NCBI GenBank assembly: GCA_022575985.1
Contig: JAKSXM010000007.1
Coordinates: 65,936,501-66,000,500 of the forward strand
Reading direction: 5' to 3'
From: Anagrus nilaparvatae
Lineage: Eukaryota > Arthropoda > Insecta > Hymenoptera > Mymaridae
DNA: 64,000 nucleotides
Below are positions 1 to 10,800 of the stretch, piece by piece; positions within the stretch are counted from its first letter, which is position 1; each line of letters opens with the position of its first letter. The translations under genes and the position numbers were made by a program. Under the pieces are notes generated by a model, which saw only the letters and a program-made list of their open reading frames with translations, made no database searches and was not told the origin of the DNA.

Positions 1-344
1 AAAATATAAGGATTACTATGTACTTATTGTCAATTAATTTTCAAACTGTAATGATCTCTATGCAAAATTTTTGAAAACTGACATTTCAATTTTTAAAATA
101 TTACAATGCTAAAGTTTACTAAACGCAATTTATTATTTTTAACTATTATGTACATTCCACTGTAAAATTTATGTTAAAAAAAATGTAATAATTAACAATT
201 TCAAATAAAAGGTGCTCATCACGTATAAAGTTTGCGATTTTTTAATGTATTATTTTTTTGTTGATAAATCTACAGGAGAGGATCAATAAAGGGCTGGTTA
301 AAAAAATAAATTATTACCTTTTAGGATTTCATAGTCAGTTTTAA
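1..344. other. AT-rich non-coding flank
   Basis: No open frame, splice pattern or clear repeat boundary is seen here. The stretch is simple AT-rich sequence leading up to the inverted-repeat element that begins at 345. Confidence 0.5.
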
Positions 345-781
345 CATGGAACATGTTTATAGGGAGGGGGTACTTCAGAACTTGAAAATTAAGGGGGGGG
401 GGGTCAAATTTGTCCTATTTAAGGGGGGGGGGTCAAATTTGTCCTTTTTAAGGGGGGGGGGGGTCAAATAAGACTTAGAATAATTAGGTAAGTATATATA
501 AATAAATAAATACTTTTAAAAGACTTTGAAAAATCTAGGCTTAAGGACTTAGGATAATACAGGTTTATGGACTTAGAATAATATCGATTTAGGGACTTGG
601 AATAATTCAGGTTCAGGGACTTGGAATAATTCAGGTTTAGGGAATCAAAATAGTTTGGGTTTAGAATCTTAACAACTAGTAAGGTGATAATTAAAAATTA
701 CAACAATAGAAAATTGTATTGTAATGTTGAGTAACATCTGTATTATATCTAGTCCTCATTTGGAAGTAAACATGTTCCATG
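345..781. repeat. 437-bp inverted-terminal-repeat element, copy 1
   Basis: The block starts with CATGGAACATGTTTA and ends with its exact reverse complement, a 15-bp perfect terminal inverted repeat. A second copy lies at 7099-7398 in the opposite orientation, and a diverged partial copy at about 44478-44660. The inside holds short repeated phrases of the type 'ttaggGActtagaataat' and three long G runs. Sequence similarity between copies 1 and 2 runs about 45 bp past the 3' terminal repeat, so the true element may be longer or the flank was duplicated with it. It has no coding capacity and is best read as a non-autonomous DNA element. Confidence 0.65.
393..463 (+). repeat. Three G10-G12 tracts in a tandem repeat
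   Basis: G runs of 11, 10 and 12 bases lie at 393-403, 423-432 and 452-463, each followed by TCAAAT and separated by about 20 bases. They sit in the 345-781 element. They are striking in such AT-rich DNA and could form G-quadruplexes, or may be assembly-sensitive homopolymers. Confidence 0.7.
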
Positions 782-1129
782 CATTTAGGTTGTGTTTACA
801 CAAACCGGTTATAAGTTTTGGTTAACAATTTAACGAATAAATGATCGTTTCTTCTTATAAACTTTTATAGGATTAAAGTATCTAAAAAATTATTTTTCCA
901 GCAATGCACCGAGTCTGCGTATTTGTTTATCAATCACTTATAATACGAAGATACAAATGTATTACATCGAATTCCCTTTTAAAATTTGTATCTATTCAAA
1001 ACAAGATTGAGGTATGTGATTGCACTTTTTGCAATCGTTGAAGAGCTATGATTTGTGAGGACCAAGGAATATTATAAGAATTAGGTTTTTTGGATCAATA
1101 ATCACGGGGTTATTTTGTAAAGAAATGTA

Positions 1130-1575
1130 CTGAACACCCTTAAATTTGCAAAATCTACCTCCAAAATTGGGTGTTTTTTATATATAGACACTTTAAGTGC
1201 CCAGATTTAGAATATAGCAGTTTTTTAGGTCGCCGATCAAGAATTTTCGTGATTTTTTTAGGTAAAATTAATATTTCACCCATAAATTAGCTATAGCTAC
1301 CCCAAAAAAGGGGCATCTTTGCTACTTATGCACTTTGAACGTCTATATTTGGTCCATATAGATTTTTTGGATGGCTGATCAAGAATTTTGGGGATGATTT
1401 TATAAAAAATCAATATTTCACCCTTAAATTATCAAAAACTACCCCTAAAAGGGCAATTTTTGCTATTTTCGAAACCTAAGCTAATTCAAGGGTGAAATAT
1501 TAATTTTATCTAAGAAAATCACCAAAATTCATGATCAGCGACCCAAAAAAAACTATATAAGCCAAATCTTGTAGT
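1130..1575. repeat. Dispersed repeat family ('gatcagcgacccaaaaa' type), copy 1
   Basis: Phrases such as 'aaaatcaccaaaattc', 'gatcagcgaccc' and 'ttcacccttaaattagc' occur in both orientations inside this block, giving a loose palindrome. The same phrases recur at 13790-14450 and more weakly at 51490-51740. There is no coding potential. It is a diverged interspersed repeat of unknown class. Confidence 0.5.
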
Positions 1576-1650
1576 TGTCAGTAATAATACATCCTTCTCC
1601 CATATTTTGATTATGTACCAAACTACAAGTTCCTCAATCCAAATATATAT

Positions 1651-3060
1651 ATTAGAGTGTGTCTTATTTTTTTTTTTCGATATTTTTTGGCTCCCCCTAT
1701 TTTTTTCGAATATTTAGGTCATAAAAAACCCCCAGCTCCAAGGAATTTGATTTTCGATTTTTTTAACCCGTGCCACCGAGCACTTGAAGTTTCCCATTTA
1801 AATAACATGGGAATTTTGGGTTTTTAGCTATACAAATTTTTACAAAATCCAAAAAGCATTTTAAAAAGCTAATTTTTACTGAAAACATACTTTTATATGT
1901 TGTAAAGACATGCAAAAAGTCCTGCATTTATTCCAAAGGGTATTTTGGGGATAGAAACGCAAATTTACATGTTGGCTCAATCTTATAAAACAGGGTTTTT
2001 TGGGAATTTTCGATAAAACGCTACAACCTCAAAAATGAACCAAAATACTTCTGATTAGTTTACTTTTTTTGATGTAAATGTCACCTTTCAAATGTCGTAA
2101 ACTGCGTTTTTTTATCACTGATTCTCTCAGCGCTATAGTCAATTAACCTACTGGTAATTTTCGACTAAAAATAACCAATTTTTGAATTTTTTTAAACTGC
2201 TGTCAAAAATGTAATTTTTGACGAAATTGAGCTTTATAGGTCTTAAAAATTTTCTACAAGCTTCAAATTTACAAAAATTTTTTACTCACTGCTTTTCAAT
2301 AAATTATTAACCAGAGATGATAATTTAAAGTCATAGTCCCAATTTCAGAGTTTAAAAAAAAAATCAATTTTTATCATTATCTTTGAAAACCGATGTCTTA
2401 AAAACTATTTAAAGAAAAGAGACGAGTAAAAAATTTTTGAAAACTTGAAGCTTGCAGAAAACTTTTAGGGCCTATAAAACTCAATTTTATTGAAAATTAC
2501 AATTTTGGCAGCAATTTAAACAAATTTAAAAATTTGGCCTTTCGGGTCAAAAATTACCAATAGGTTAATTGACTATAGCGCTAAGAGAAACAGTGATTTA
2601 AATATACGGCTTACGTCGTTTGAAAGGTGACACTTATACCAAAAAAAGTGAACCAACCAGAAGTGTTTTGGTTAATTTTTGAGATTGTAGCTTTTTATCG
2701 AAAATTACCGAAAAACCCTGTTTTATAAGATTGAGCCACATGTAAATTTGCGTTTCTAGACCCAAAATTCCCTTTGGAATGAAATTAGGACTGTTTGCAT
2801 GTCTTTACAACATATAAAAGTATGTTTTCAGTAAAAATTAGCTTTTTTAAACGCTATTTGGCTTTTGTAAAAATTTGTATAGCTAAAAACTAAAAATTCC
2901 CATGTTATTTAAATGGGAAACTTCAAGTGCTCGGTGGCACGGGTTAAAAAACGTAAAAATCAAAATCCTTGGAGCTGGGGGTTTTTTATGACCAAAATAT
3001 TCGACAAAAATGGGGGGAGCCAAAAAATATCGAAAAAAAAAAAATAAGACACACTCTAAT
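1651..3060. repeat. 1.4-kb foldback (nearly perfect palindrome)
   Basis: The left end ATTAGAGTGTGTCTTATTTT is matched in reverse complement by the right end at 3041-3060. Similarity between the arms continues inward to a centre near 2350, so the block is one long hairpin. Landmarks that match between arms include 'ggcacgggttaaaaaa' (about 1765 and 2935), 'aacatataaaag' (about 1895 and 2810) and 'gactatagcgct' (about 2140 and 2570). Both outer flanks are AT dinucleotide runs, so a target duplication cannot be read. There is no open frame; it is a foldback or long-hairpin transposon. Confidence 0.8.
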
Positions 3061-3309
3061 ATATATATACTATAAGTCCGTCCCCTTTAAATTGGACACT
3101 CTTCTCCCCCCCCCCACTCTTTTTCATTTTTCTTGAATCGTCTTTCTTTTTAATTTTTAGACTTAAAATTTTAATTTTCGGGAGCATAGCGTTCGAGAGA
3201 AAATCATTTCATGGAAAAAGCATCCAAGGACTAGTAATGGGGAAATAGGCTAAAACGCCTCCCCTTTCTTGATTCACTATTGATTTAAAAATATAAAAAT
3301 AAAAATTAA

Positions 3310-3552
3310 AAATTGTATTTTGCATAAAATAGGCAGAAGCATGAAATTAATCAATAAATAAAGTGTAATTAAATATACGCTACACGTAAGTTTTTAAAGT
3401 TTAATCAATGTATAAAGAGTAACTTACAGCTTATAATTTTTACAATAAGTTTTTAAATCTAAAAGTTACAAACTTGTTCAACTATAACGTTTACGTATAC
3501 CGGAAAAAAAATAAAGGCTTGCATAAAGTTTTAATAATTTATTAAATAAAAA
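3310..3552 (+). promoter_or_regulatory. Duplicated upstream region of receptor pseudogene
   Basis: This stretch resembles 7670-7853, the DNA just upstream of the intact receptor. Shared phrases in the same order are 'ggcagaagcat', 'acacgtaagtttttaaagttta' (interrupted) and 'aacttacagcttataattttta'. The tandem duplication that made the two receptors therefore included at least 200 bp of 5' flank, which should hold the shared promoter. No specific transcription-factor site can be named. Confidence 0.5.
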
Positions 3553-4942
3553 ATGGCAGAAGTTTTAAGAAACATATTTTTTTATTTAACATTAGTGGGA
3601 ATGTGGATGCCAAGAAATATGAATTCGTTTAAAAAAAAATGCACCTTTAGAATTTATCAAATTTTTTGGGATATGCTACATTCAGCATATACAATTTGTA
3701 TGATTCACACGATTATAAAAATGGTCATAATCAATAAAAGATTTAATTAATATTTTTACCCATATTCTAATATAGTTCAAATACTTTTATGAGATCTACA
3801 AAAGAGATAAATTAATTCGGCTAACAAATTATTTGTTAACGGATGAATTGAAGGAATCGAGTGATTATGAAAAAAAAAAGCAAGAAATGCAATATGAAAA
3901 ATTATTAAAGTATATGTTTTTATAGTTTTTCGTAATGCGTTTGAATTTTTTCACAGTTTTATCCTGATTTTCATTTTAATATTTGCATCACTAACAACAA
4001 CAACTTTGGACATAGCACCATATTTTTCACCTAATAAATATGATTTGCCAATCCAAATTTACTTCTTTAGTAACTAGAATTATTAGCAAGTAGAATAAAA
4101 GAACTGCGAGATTCAGTGAATTTATATTTGAAAAAAAAATCCATTAAAAAGTAAATTGAATTTAAAAAAAAATATTTTGCTAAACTTATATCAGCACTAT
4201 ATATTAAGGTTGAATCAGGTGGATAGAAATAGCATTTTTTGAGTAAAAATTTCTGGAGATCGAAACTTCTGGAATGTTTAATATTTTTAGCTATTGATCA
4301 TGTTATGTGTACCTTAAAATTTAAAAAAAAAATTTGAAAATTTATTGACTACAGACGGAGATATTAGCGCTTGAAATTTCATTAAATTTTGAGGTACTTA
4401 ATTAATCAAGATTTTTTTATAAATAATCTGATTTTAAAAATCTTTGAATATAATATTTAGGACATTATTTCGCATCGATTCACTTAAAAAAATCTCAATT
4501 TTTAACAATAATGTGAAATATATTTCAGGTTTTTTGATTTTTGGCCTAACCTAAATTTTTCAAAAAATCAATTTATTCACGACGAAACGCAGAAAATCAA
4601 AAATTTTTTATTAAAAATATTCCAGAAGTTTCGATCTCCAGAAATTTTTACCCAAAAAATGCTATTTCTATCCACCTGATTCAACCTTAAAAGACTTTTT
4701 GAGTATAAGAAGAATTTTTTAAAAATTAAAATACATACATTGAAAAATGACTTGAAACGCAATGAAAAAAACAGATTTTTTTATTTTTACTTTATTTATT
4801 TAGATTCGCAGAAAATGTAAATGATACATTTAAGAAAATTTTGAGTTTACAATTTATTTCAAGTATAATCTTAATCAGTGTAAATATATTACAATTATCA
4901 ACTCAAAAAACAAGTCTGATATTCATTTCTTTTGAGAAATAA
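3553..4942 (+). pseudogene. Odorant receptor pseudogene (tandem copy)
   Basis: A decayed paralogue of the receptor at 7854-13636. The first exon opens with MAEVLRNIFF and keeps the shared 'VGMWMP' and 'HTIIKMVIINKR' stretches, then hits a stop at 3748 where the intact copy reads on through 'NEYYQ'. Exon-1-like DNA continues out of frame to about 3909. The second exon begins after a good acceptor at 3956, lacks about 130 bp relative to the intact copy (after 'IQIYFF'), has further stops, and is split by a 479-bp hairpin transposon at 4208-4686. Exon 3 starts at 4804 (FAENVNDTFKKI) and ends in a stop near 4942. Exons 4 and 5 are absent. It cannot encode a receptor. Confidence 0.88.
4208..4686. 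mobile_element. 479-bp hairpin MITE with TTAA target duplication
   Basis: The ends GGTTGAATCAGGTGGATAG and CTATCCACCTGATTCAACC are inverted repeats, and the match continues for about 70 bp inward (through 'ctggagatcgaaacttctgga'). Both sides are flanked by TTAA (4204-4207 and 4687-4690), the target preference known for piggyBac-type transposases. Removing the element and one TTAA rejoins the receptor exon: upstream 'ttttgctaaactt' and downstream 'ttttgagta' match the continuous exon of the intact copy. There is no coding capacity. The superfamily assignment is inferred from the target site only. Confidence 0.85.
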
Positions 4943-7050
4943 ATTAAAACAGTGCAATGGCGTGGCTTCAGTTGGAGCTGTTTGCTACCTCTATAAACAG
5001 CTCCTTCTGGGCTCTAGTATGAAGGATAAACAAATATAATAATACTATTGTTTATTTCAAATACTACTATGTAAACTAAGGATGTGCGGTCAGCTGAATT
5101 TTCGGGTACCCGATCTAAAAGTTCGGTTTATGCTTCAGAAGTTCAAAGGTACAGTTTTAAATCGGAAATTCTCTGGGTTAACGATTCTATGAATTTCTTT
5201 TTTGTTAATTATTCATTTACACTCTTAAAAAAGAGAAAAAATGATAAAAAATTACCTACCAGAATTAAAAAAATAATAATTTATTACCCATCGTTAAAAT
5301 ATATTCATAAAATTTATAACCCCAGGGAAATTTCCGATTCAAAACAGTACCTGTGGACTTGTGAATTAATCTTTTCGGATTTATCCGAAAATCACCAATT
5401 ATCTCCAAAATTCTTTGCGCGAAGTTAAGAATGAGTTTAAAGCATTTAATGTCAATGTGTTCAAGATTTATTTCTTTTTAAACAAATCTTTGCTTCAAGG
5501 CATGCTTCCCATTTAAGGGAAGATCGACGTCCACTATCAATCAGCGATTTTTAGGCTCCTTACCTCCAGTTCACTTTTCCACTTTCCCTTTACGTCTGAC
5601 AAAGACCTGGTGAAGAACCTCTTCCAAGAGCAGGGCTGAGTAGCATACCACCACCGTGTCTCCTTAATAATATATTACACCCCAAGCCCCAAATCGCATA
5701 TAAATTTCGTTTCAGAAAGCAACCTTTTTTTTATGCCAAAGGTTCGTATACGATTAGAAAATCGTATTTTTCTTATGGTATTTCCTCACCAATCACGAAT
5801 AAAAGTATTATGCTTCAAATCATAGTTAACGTCCGATCTGGGCATATCCTTCTTTATTTTTCTAGCTATTAATTCAGCTTAAATCTAACGTAATTATTTT
5901 TAGAACATACATGTATTAATTTTTGTTATAAAAAAATAAATTTTTCTAAATTTAAAGCTTAAGGATATTTATAAATAAGTAAATTTAAAAAAATATAATT
6001 CAAGTATGCTTAATGTCGCTATTAAAAAAAGCCAAGGTTTAATATTTTACACATTGTGAAAATTCTTGTCCGGGTATTTAATATCAAGGACTATTTATAA
6101 AAATCTGATAAATTTAGACCTTGCCAGAAATTTTACTCAAAAAAATTAAAATGGTTACAAAAAATCGATAATTGAATCTCAATAACTAAAAATTATTTTA
6201 GCAATTTAATAACTTCGGGGGGTATACTTTAAAACTGATTTGAAAACCCGACCATTAAGTTTGGTTCCTTTGTTTTAAAAATGACCCTAAATTAATAATC
6301 AATTTATTAAAATATCAAAATGAATTTATTTGTAAACTTTATAATAAAATTATATTTAAAATATTGCAGTTTAATATTATAGTTAAACAATAGTTTCAAG
6401 ATTATATTGTAACAAAATACGTAATTACTAGTAAATAAGCAATTGTTTTATTTACTTTTATATATGTGTATATATATATACAAATTTAATCTGGGAGGCA
6501 AAAAAGGCAAAACTTTTTTACAGGTTGATAACCTGAGCTAAACCAATAATTTTGGGAAAATTTCAGCCTTCAAAATTATTATGGTCTTGTATTATGAATT
6601 TTTCAGTATTATGTAAGATTCCTCGACTAAGTTCGATTACTTTTTCTAATAATTATTCTCAAATCTTCATGAAATTGAATTCAGAGGCATCTTTTCCAAA
6701 AAATCATGCAACTCTTTCAAATCCAAACCCTGAATTGAAAGCAACAACAGAAAAAAAGTATTTTAAAAACCAAAAATTTGCAAGAGCAGTGCTGGTAATT
6801 CTTATAATTTATATATAAAAGCATATTTAAGAATAAATTTATTGCACAAAAATTTCAGAGAGTTATGGGCTAAACTCAAAATTTAGTTTTTCAGATGTTA
6901 AAAACTCTTAAATGACAGAAGGCTCTAGGAAAGCAGAAAGTAGGCTAGCTCAAAGCTTATAATTAACGCTATAAGTTTATATAGTTGAAAACTTATTTAG
7001 TGCACTCAAGGTTTTTTATTATTAAAACAAAGAAATTGATTGTATGTATA
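4943..7050. other. Non-coding stretch between the two receptors
   Basis: No exon homologous to the last two receptor exons is found here. Short frames at 5084-5428 and 6552-6818 have low-complexity translations and no family resemblance. A fragment near 5080-5150 contains 'cgggtacccgat' followed by 'agttcggttta' and resembles the reverse complement of 43140-43200, suggesting a dispersed repeat. The rest is AT-rich sequence with short TA runs near 6465. Confidence 0.45.
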
Positions 7051-7098
7051 CCTTGATAATAAAAACTTATAACCAGTTTGTGTAAACACAACCAAATG

Positions 7099-7398
7099 CA
7101 TGGAACATGTTTACTTACATCAGCTGTAAAATATAATGCATAAATGTTACGCAACATTACAATACAATTTGCTATTTTCATAATTTGTAATTATCACCTT
7201 TACTAGATTTTAAGATTCTAAACCCAAATTATTTTGATTCCCTACACCCGTATTATTTTAAGCTCCTGAACTTTAATTATTACAAGCCCCGAAACCTGCA
7301 TTTTTCTAAGTTCCAAAATTGAAATTATTCTAAGTCCCATTTGAACCCCTTTGATTTTTAGATTCCAGAGTATCCCTTCCCTATAAACATGTTCCATG
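7099..7398. repeat. 300-bp inverted-terminal-repeat element, copy 2
   Basis: It has the same 15-bp terminal inverted repeat as the element at 345-781 (CATGGAACATGTTTA and its reverse complement) and similar interior, in the opposite orientation and without the long G tracts. Together the copies flank the receptor pseudogene as an inverted pair. Flanking similarity extends about 45 bp past one end ('gtttgtgtaaacacaacc'). Confidence 0.65.
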
Positions 7399-7853
7399 TT
7401 AAAGTTTTAAAATTTAGTTAAAAATTTTACTATATTTTTTGCACAATTTGTAAAAATAAAAAAAACCAGCACCAAGATAATTTATTGATCTGTAAACATA
7501 AGTGGATTCAGATAATTCTTTAATGACAAATAATTTCAAAAACTACCCTAATTTCTAGGGGGCTGGGAAGGGAAAAAATTTATAAAAAATGTACATATTC
7601 TATAACCTCAGTTCTGGCGAGGGCGTTTCTCACCTTCAACCCTTCCCCCTTCACTCAATCTAAAACAACCACTCCGAATTAAAATTAATAATTTATAATT
7701 ATTTTATCTAAAATACGCAGAAGCATAAATTTTGTACACGTAAGTTTTTAAAGTTTATCGAAAGTAGAAAGGGTAACTTACAGCTTATAATTTTTACCAT
7801 AGCTATTTAAAATTAACAGTCAGAAAATGAATGTTTGATATAAAAGATTAAAA

Positions 7854-10800
7854 ATGTTTGTTTTAAAAAAAGTTTTTTCACATTTAACGATAGTAGGAAT
7901 GTGGATGCCAATAGAAATAAATTCGGTAAAAAAGGAACGTGCTTATAAAATCTATCAATTTATTTGGGGCTTATTTCATGTTGTATTTACAAGTTGCATG
8001 ATTTACACGATTATAAAAATGGTCATAATCAATAAAAGATATAACGAATATTACCAAACGGTTTACCTTGCCCCTATAACGTCTCTAATATTGTTAAAAT
8101 TCTTTTACGTAATTTATAAAAGAGGCGAATTAATTCAGTTAATTGATTACTTTAAAATGGATGAGTTTAAACCTTTGAATGATTACGAAAGAGGAAAAGA
8201 AGCCAAGTACGAAAAGCTAATAAGGTAAGATTTTTCGTATGTTTCTTTTATTTCCAATACTTAAATCATTAACATAAATTATTTTTAGTTTTATCCTGAT
8301 ATTTATTACGATATTTGCAACACTAACAACGGGGTTTTTAGATATAGCGCCGTTCTTTTCCTCTAATAAATTTGATTTACCAATACAAATTTACTTCTTT
8401 TGTGAAATTAATGATATCAATTATTGGATCTTTTATTCTTATATAGCAATGGAATTGCAAGTAAATTCATTGTGGGTTACTGGATTTGGTGTTTTATTTT
8501 TTGGTTTTATAATGCAAATACATCAGCAATTAGAATTATTAGCAAGTAGAATAAAAGAGCTGCCAGATTTAGTAAATTCATGTTTAAAAGAAAATTCTAA
8601 AGAAAGCAAATTAAATATAGAAAGAAAATATTTTGCTAAACTTATTGAACACCATCAAAAGATTTTTGAGTAAGAGAGAAATTTTTAAAACTACATTTTA
8701 TTAATATTCCAGTAAAACCTCTAATTTCTTTTGCTGAATTTTCAATCAGACTTGCATATTAGTTGAAAATATAACTAATTTCGTTGAAGAAAACTGTAAA
8801 GGTATTAGTTGGGTTGAATTTTCAAGCAGGTATGACACAACTAAAAACTCCTCCTAGTTGTTATATGACCAAATATTAATTAAAATAAAAATAAGCGTGC
8901 AAATCCTAAGCAATGGTGGATCCAGATACTTTTTCAGGTGGAGTCAATATTTTAAAAATTTGCAAATTTTTATAAAACTATAAAATCAAACAAAATTTTA
9001 TTAAAAAACATGTACATTTTTGGTTCTCCGTACGAGGCGATACACACTGAATTAGAAAGAAGAAAGCGACAAATAAGCTTGGATCGAGAAATAATTCAAT
9101 TTTAATGCGGTTTGCGGAATTCAATTTTTATTGCCTCTTTTTTTAGGAAAGTACGACAATTTTATTTTTCTCCAACATTTCCCACCCCTGAATCGTTAAA
9201 AACTACCTTTACTTATGAAAATTTTTTTAATATCATACTTTCGTTATAACAAATATATAAGTGACTCCTTTAAAGTAAATTTTAGACGAAAACTCGTTTT
9301 AGTTATAACCTTAGACATAAACTACCCCTTTATACTCCATTAACACCCTTAAAACCGCCCTTAAAATCTAAGTTCTTGCAGATTTTTGCATTTTAGAACA
9401 TCTTTCATACTCTTACAAAAAAAAGAAAAACTGTGTAGCGCTTCGATTTTCAGAGTAGTTTTGAGGGTGTTAGTTGGTTACATGGGTAAAGTTATTGTCT
9501 AAGGATATACCCCTTATAATTAAATCATTTTTCGACAAAATTTACTTTAATTGAGTCACTTATGATATTTAAATTTGTTTAACGCGAAAATATGATATTA
9601 AAAAAATATACTATGTGTTTCGGATCAACAAGATTCTGTATAACCAATCATGTTTATAACTAGATAATTTGTCTCTCTCTTACTCGTTATTTTACTAGCT
9701 TATGATTGGCTTTCAAAAGAGGATATGCTTGTTGTTATAAAACAGGCTGTATAGGGGTAGTTTTTAATGGCAAGGGATCTGATCAACACAAAATTATTCG
9801 ACACATCAATGATTCTACACAAAAAAGTTTTGCGGAATCGTTCTACACCAAAAATCGTTGTGCTAAAAAGTTCAACACAAATTTTTTTTAGTCAAATTAT
9901 TCAACACGCCATTTTAAATATTAAATAACTTATTTCTTTCATAAACTAGCATAATTAAATATCACTTAATACAGTGTGTTGAATATTTTGATTAGAAAAA
10001 ATTTGTGTTGATCTTTTCAACACAAGGATTTTCGGTGTAGAACAATTCCGCTAAACTTTTTTGTGTAGAATTATTGATGTGTTGAATAATTTTGTGTTGA
10101 ACAGATCCCTTGCCTTTTTAATGATGTAGGAGTGGGAAGCGTTAGTAAAAAAAATCTTGTCCTACTTTCCTAAAAATCGAGGCAATTACAATTTGAATGC
10201 CGTAAGTAGTCTGCAATAAAATTTAATTATTTTTCGATAAAATCTTCTTAAAATCCTTCGCTCTTTTTTTCAAGTTCAGTTTGCGATCAGCACCTTTGCC
10301 CCCCACTGGATCTTCTACAAAAATCCTTATAAAACTTTGTATTTTAATCATTATGTATAAAAAAAAGAATTTGTAAAAAAAATGATGATTTTATTACCGA
10401 GAATTCAACCATTAGTTTTACTTTTTACAGAGAATTCAACCAGTTGAAAATTCAACTGAAGCAATTTAATCGGCTTTTTTCGCGGATTTATAATTTTTCA
10501 AATAGATACGCATAAAATAACTAGCTAGTAACCATTAATTTAACGTCACAATAAATTTTTAGTCAATATAAATTTTACTAATAAAATTTACTTATTTTTA
10601 AAATTCACTACCTTGTTTCACAAACTTGAGATTTTTTTATTAAAATTATTAACATATAAAATAATATATCCGGGAAAGTATTAATTTTATTCAAATTTAT
10701 ATTTTTTTGAATAAATTTAATTAATTTTTTAATTTTAGTGATTTTTATAAATAAATAATAAAAGGAATTCAAAACCTATAAATATAATTTAAAATTTAAA

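Noticed and set aside
5084..5428. 114-aa open frame
   Set aside because: It overlaps a dispersed-repeat fragment, has no domain, and Lys/Ile/Asn/Ser richness follows base composition.
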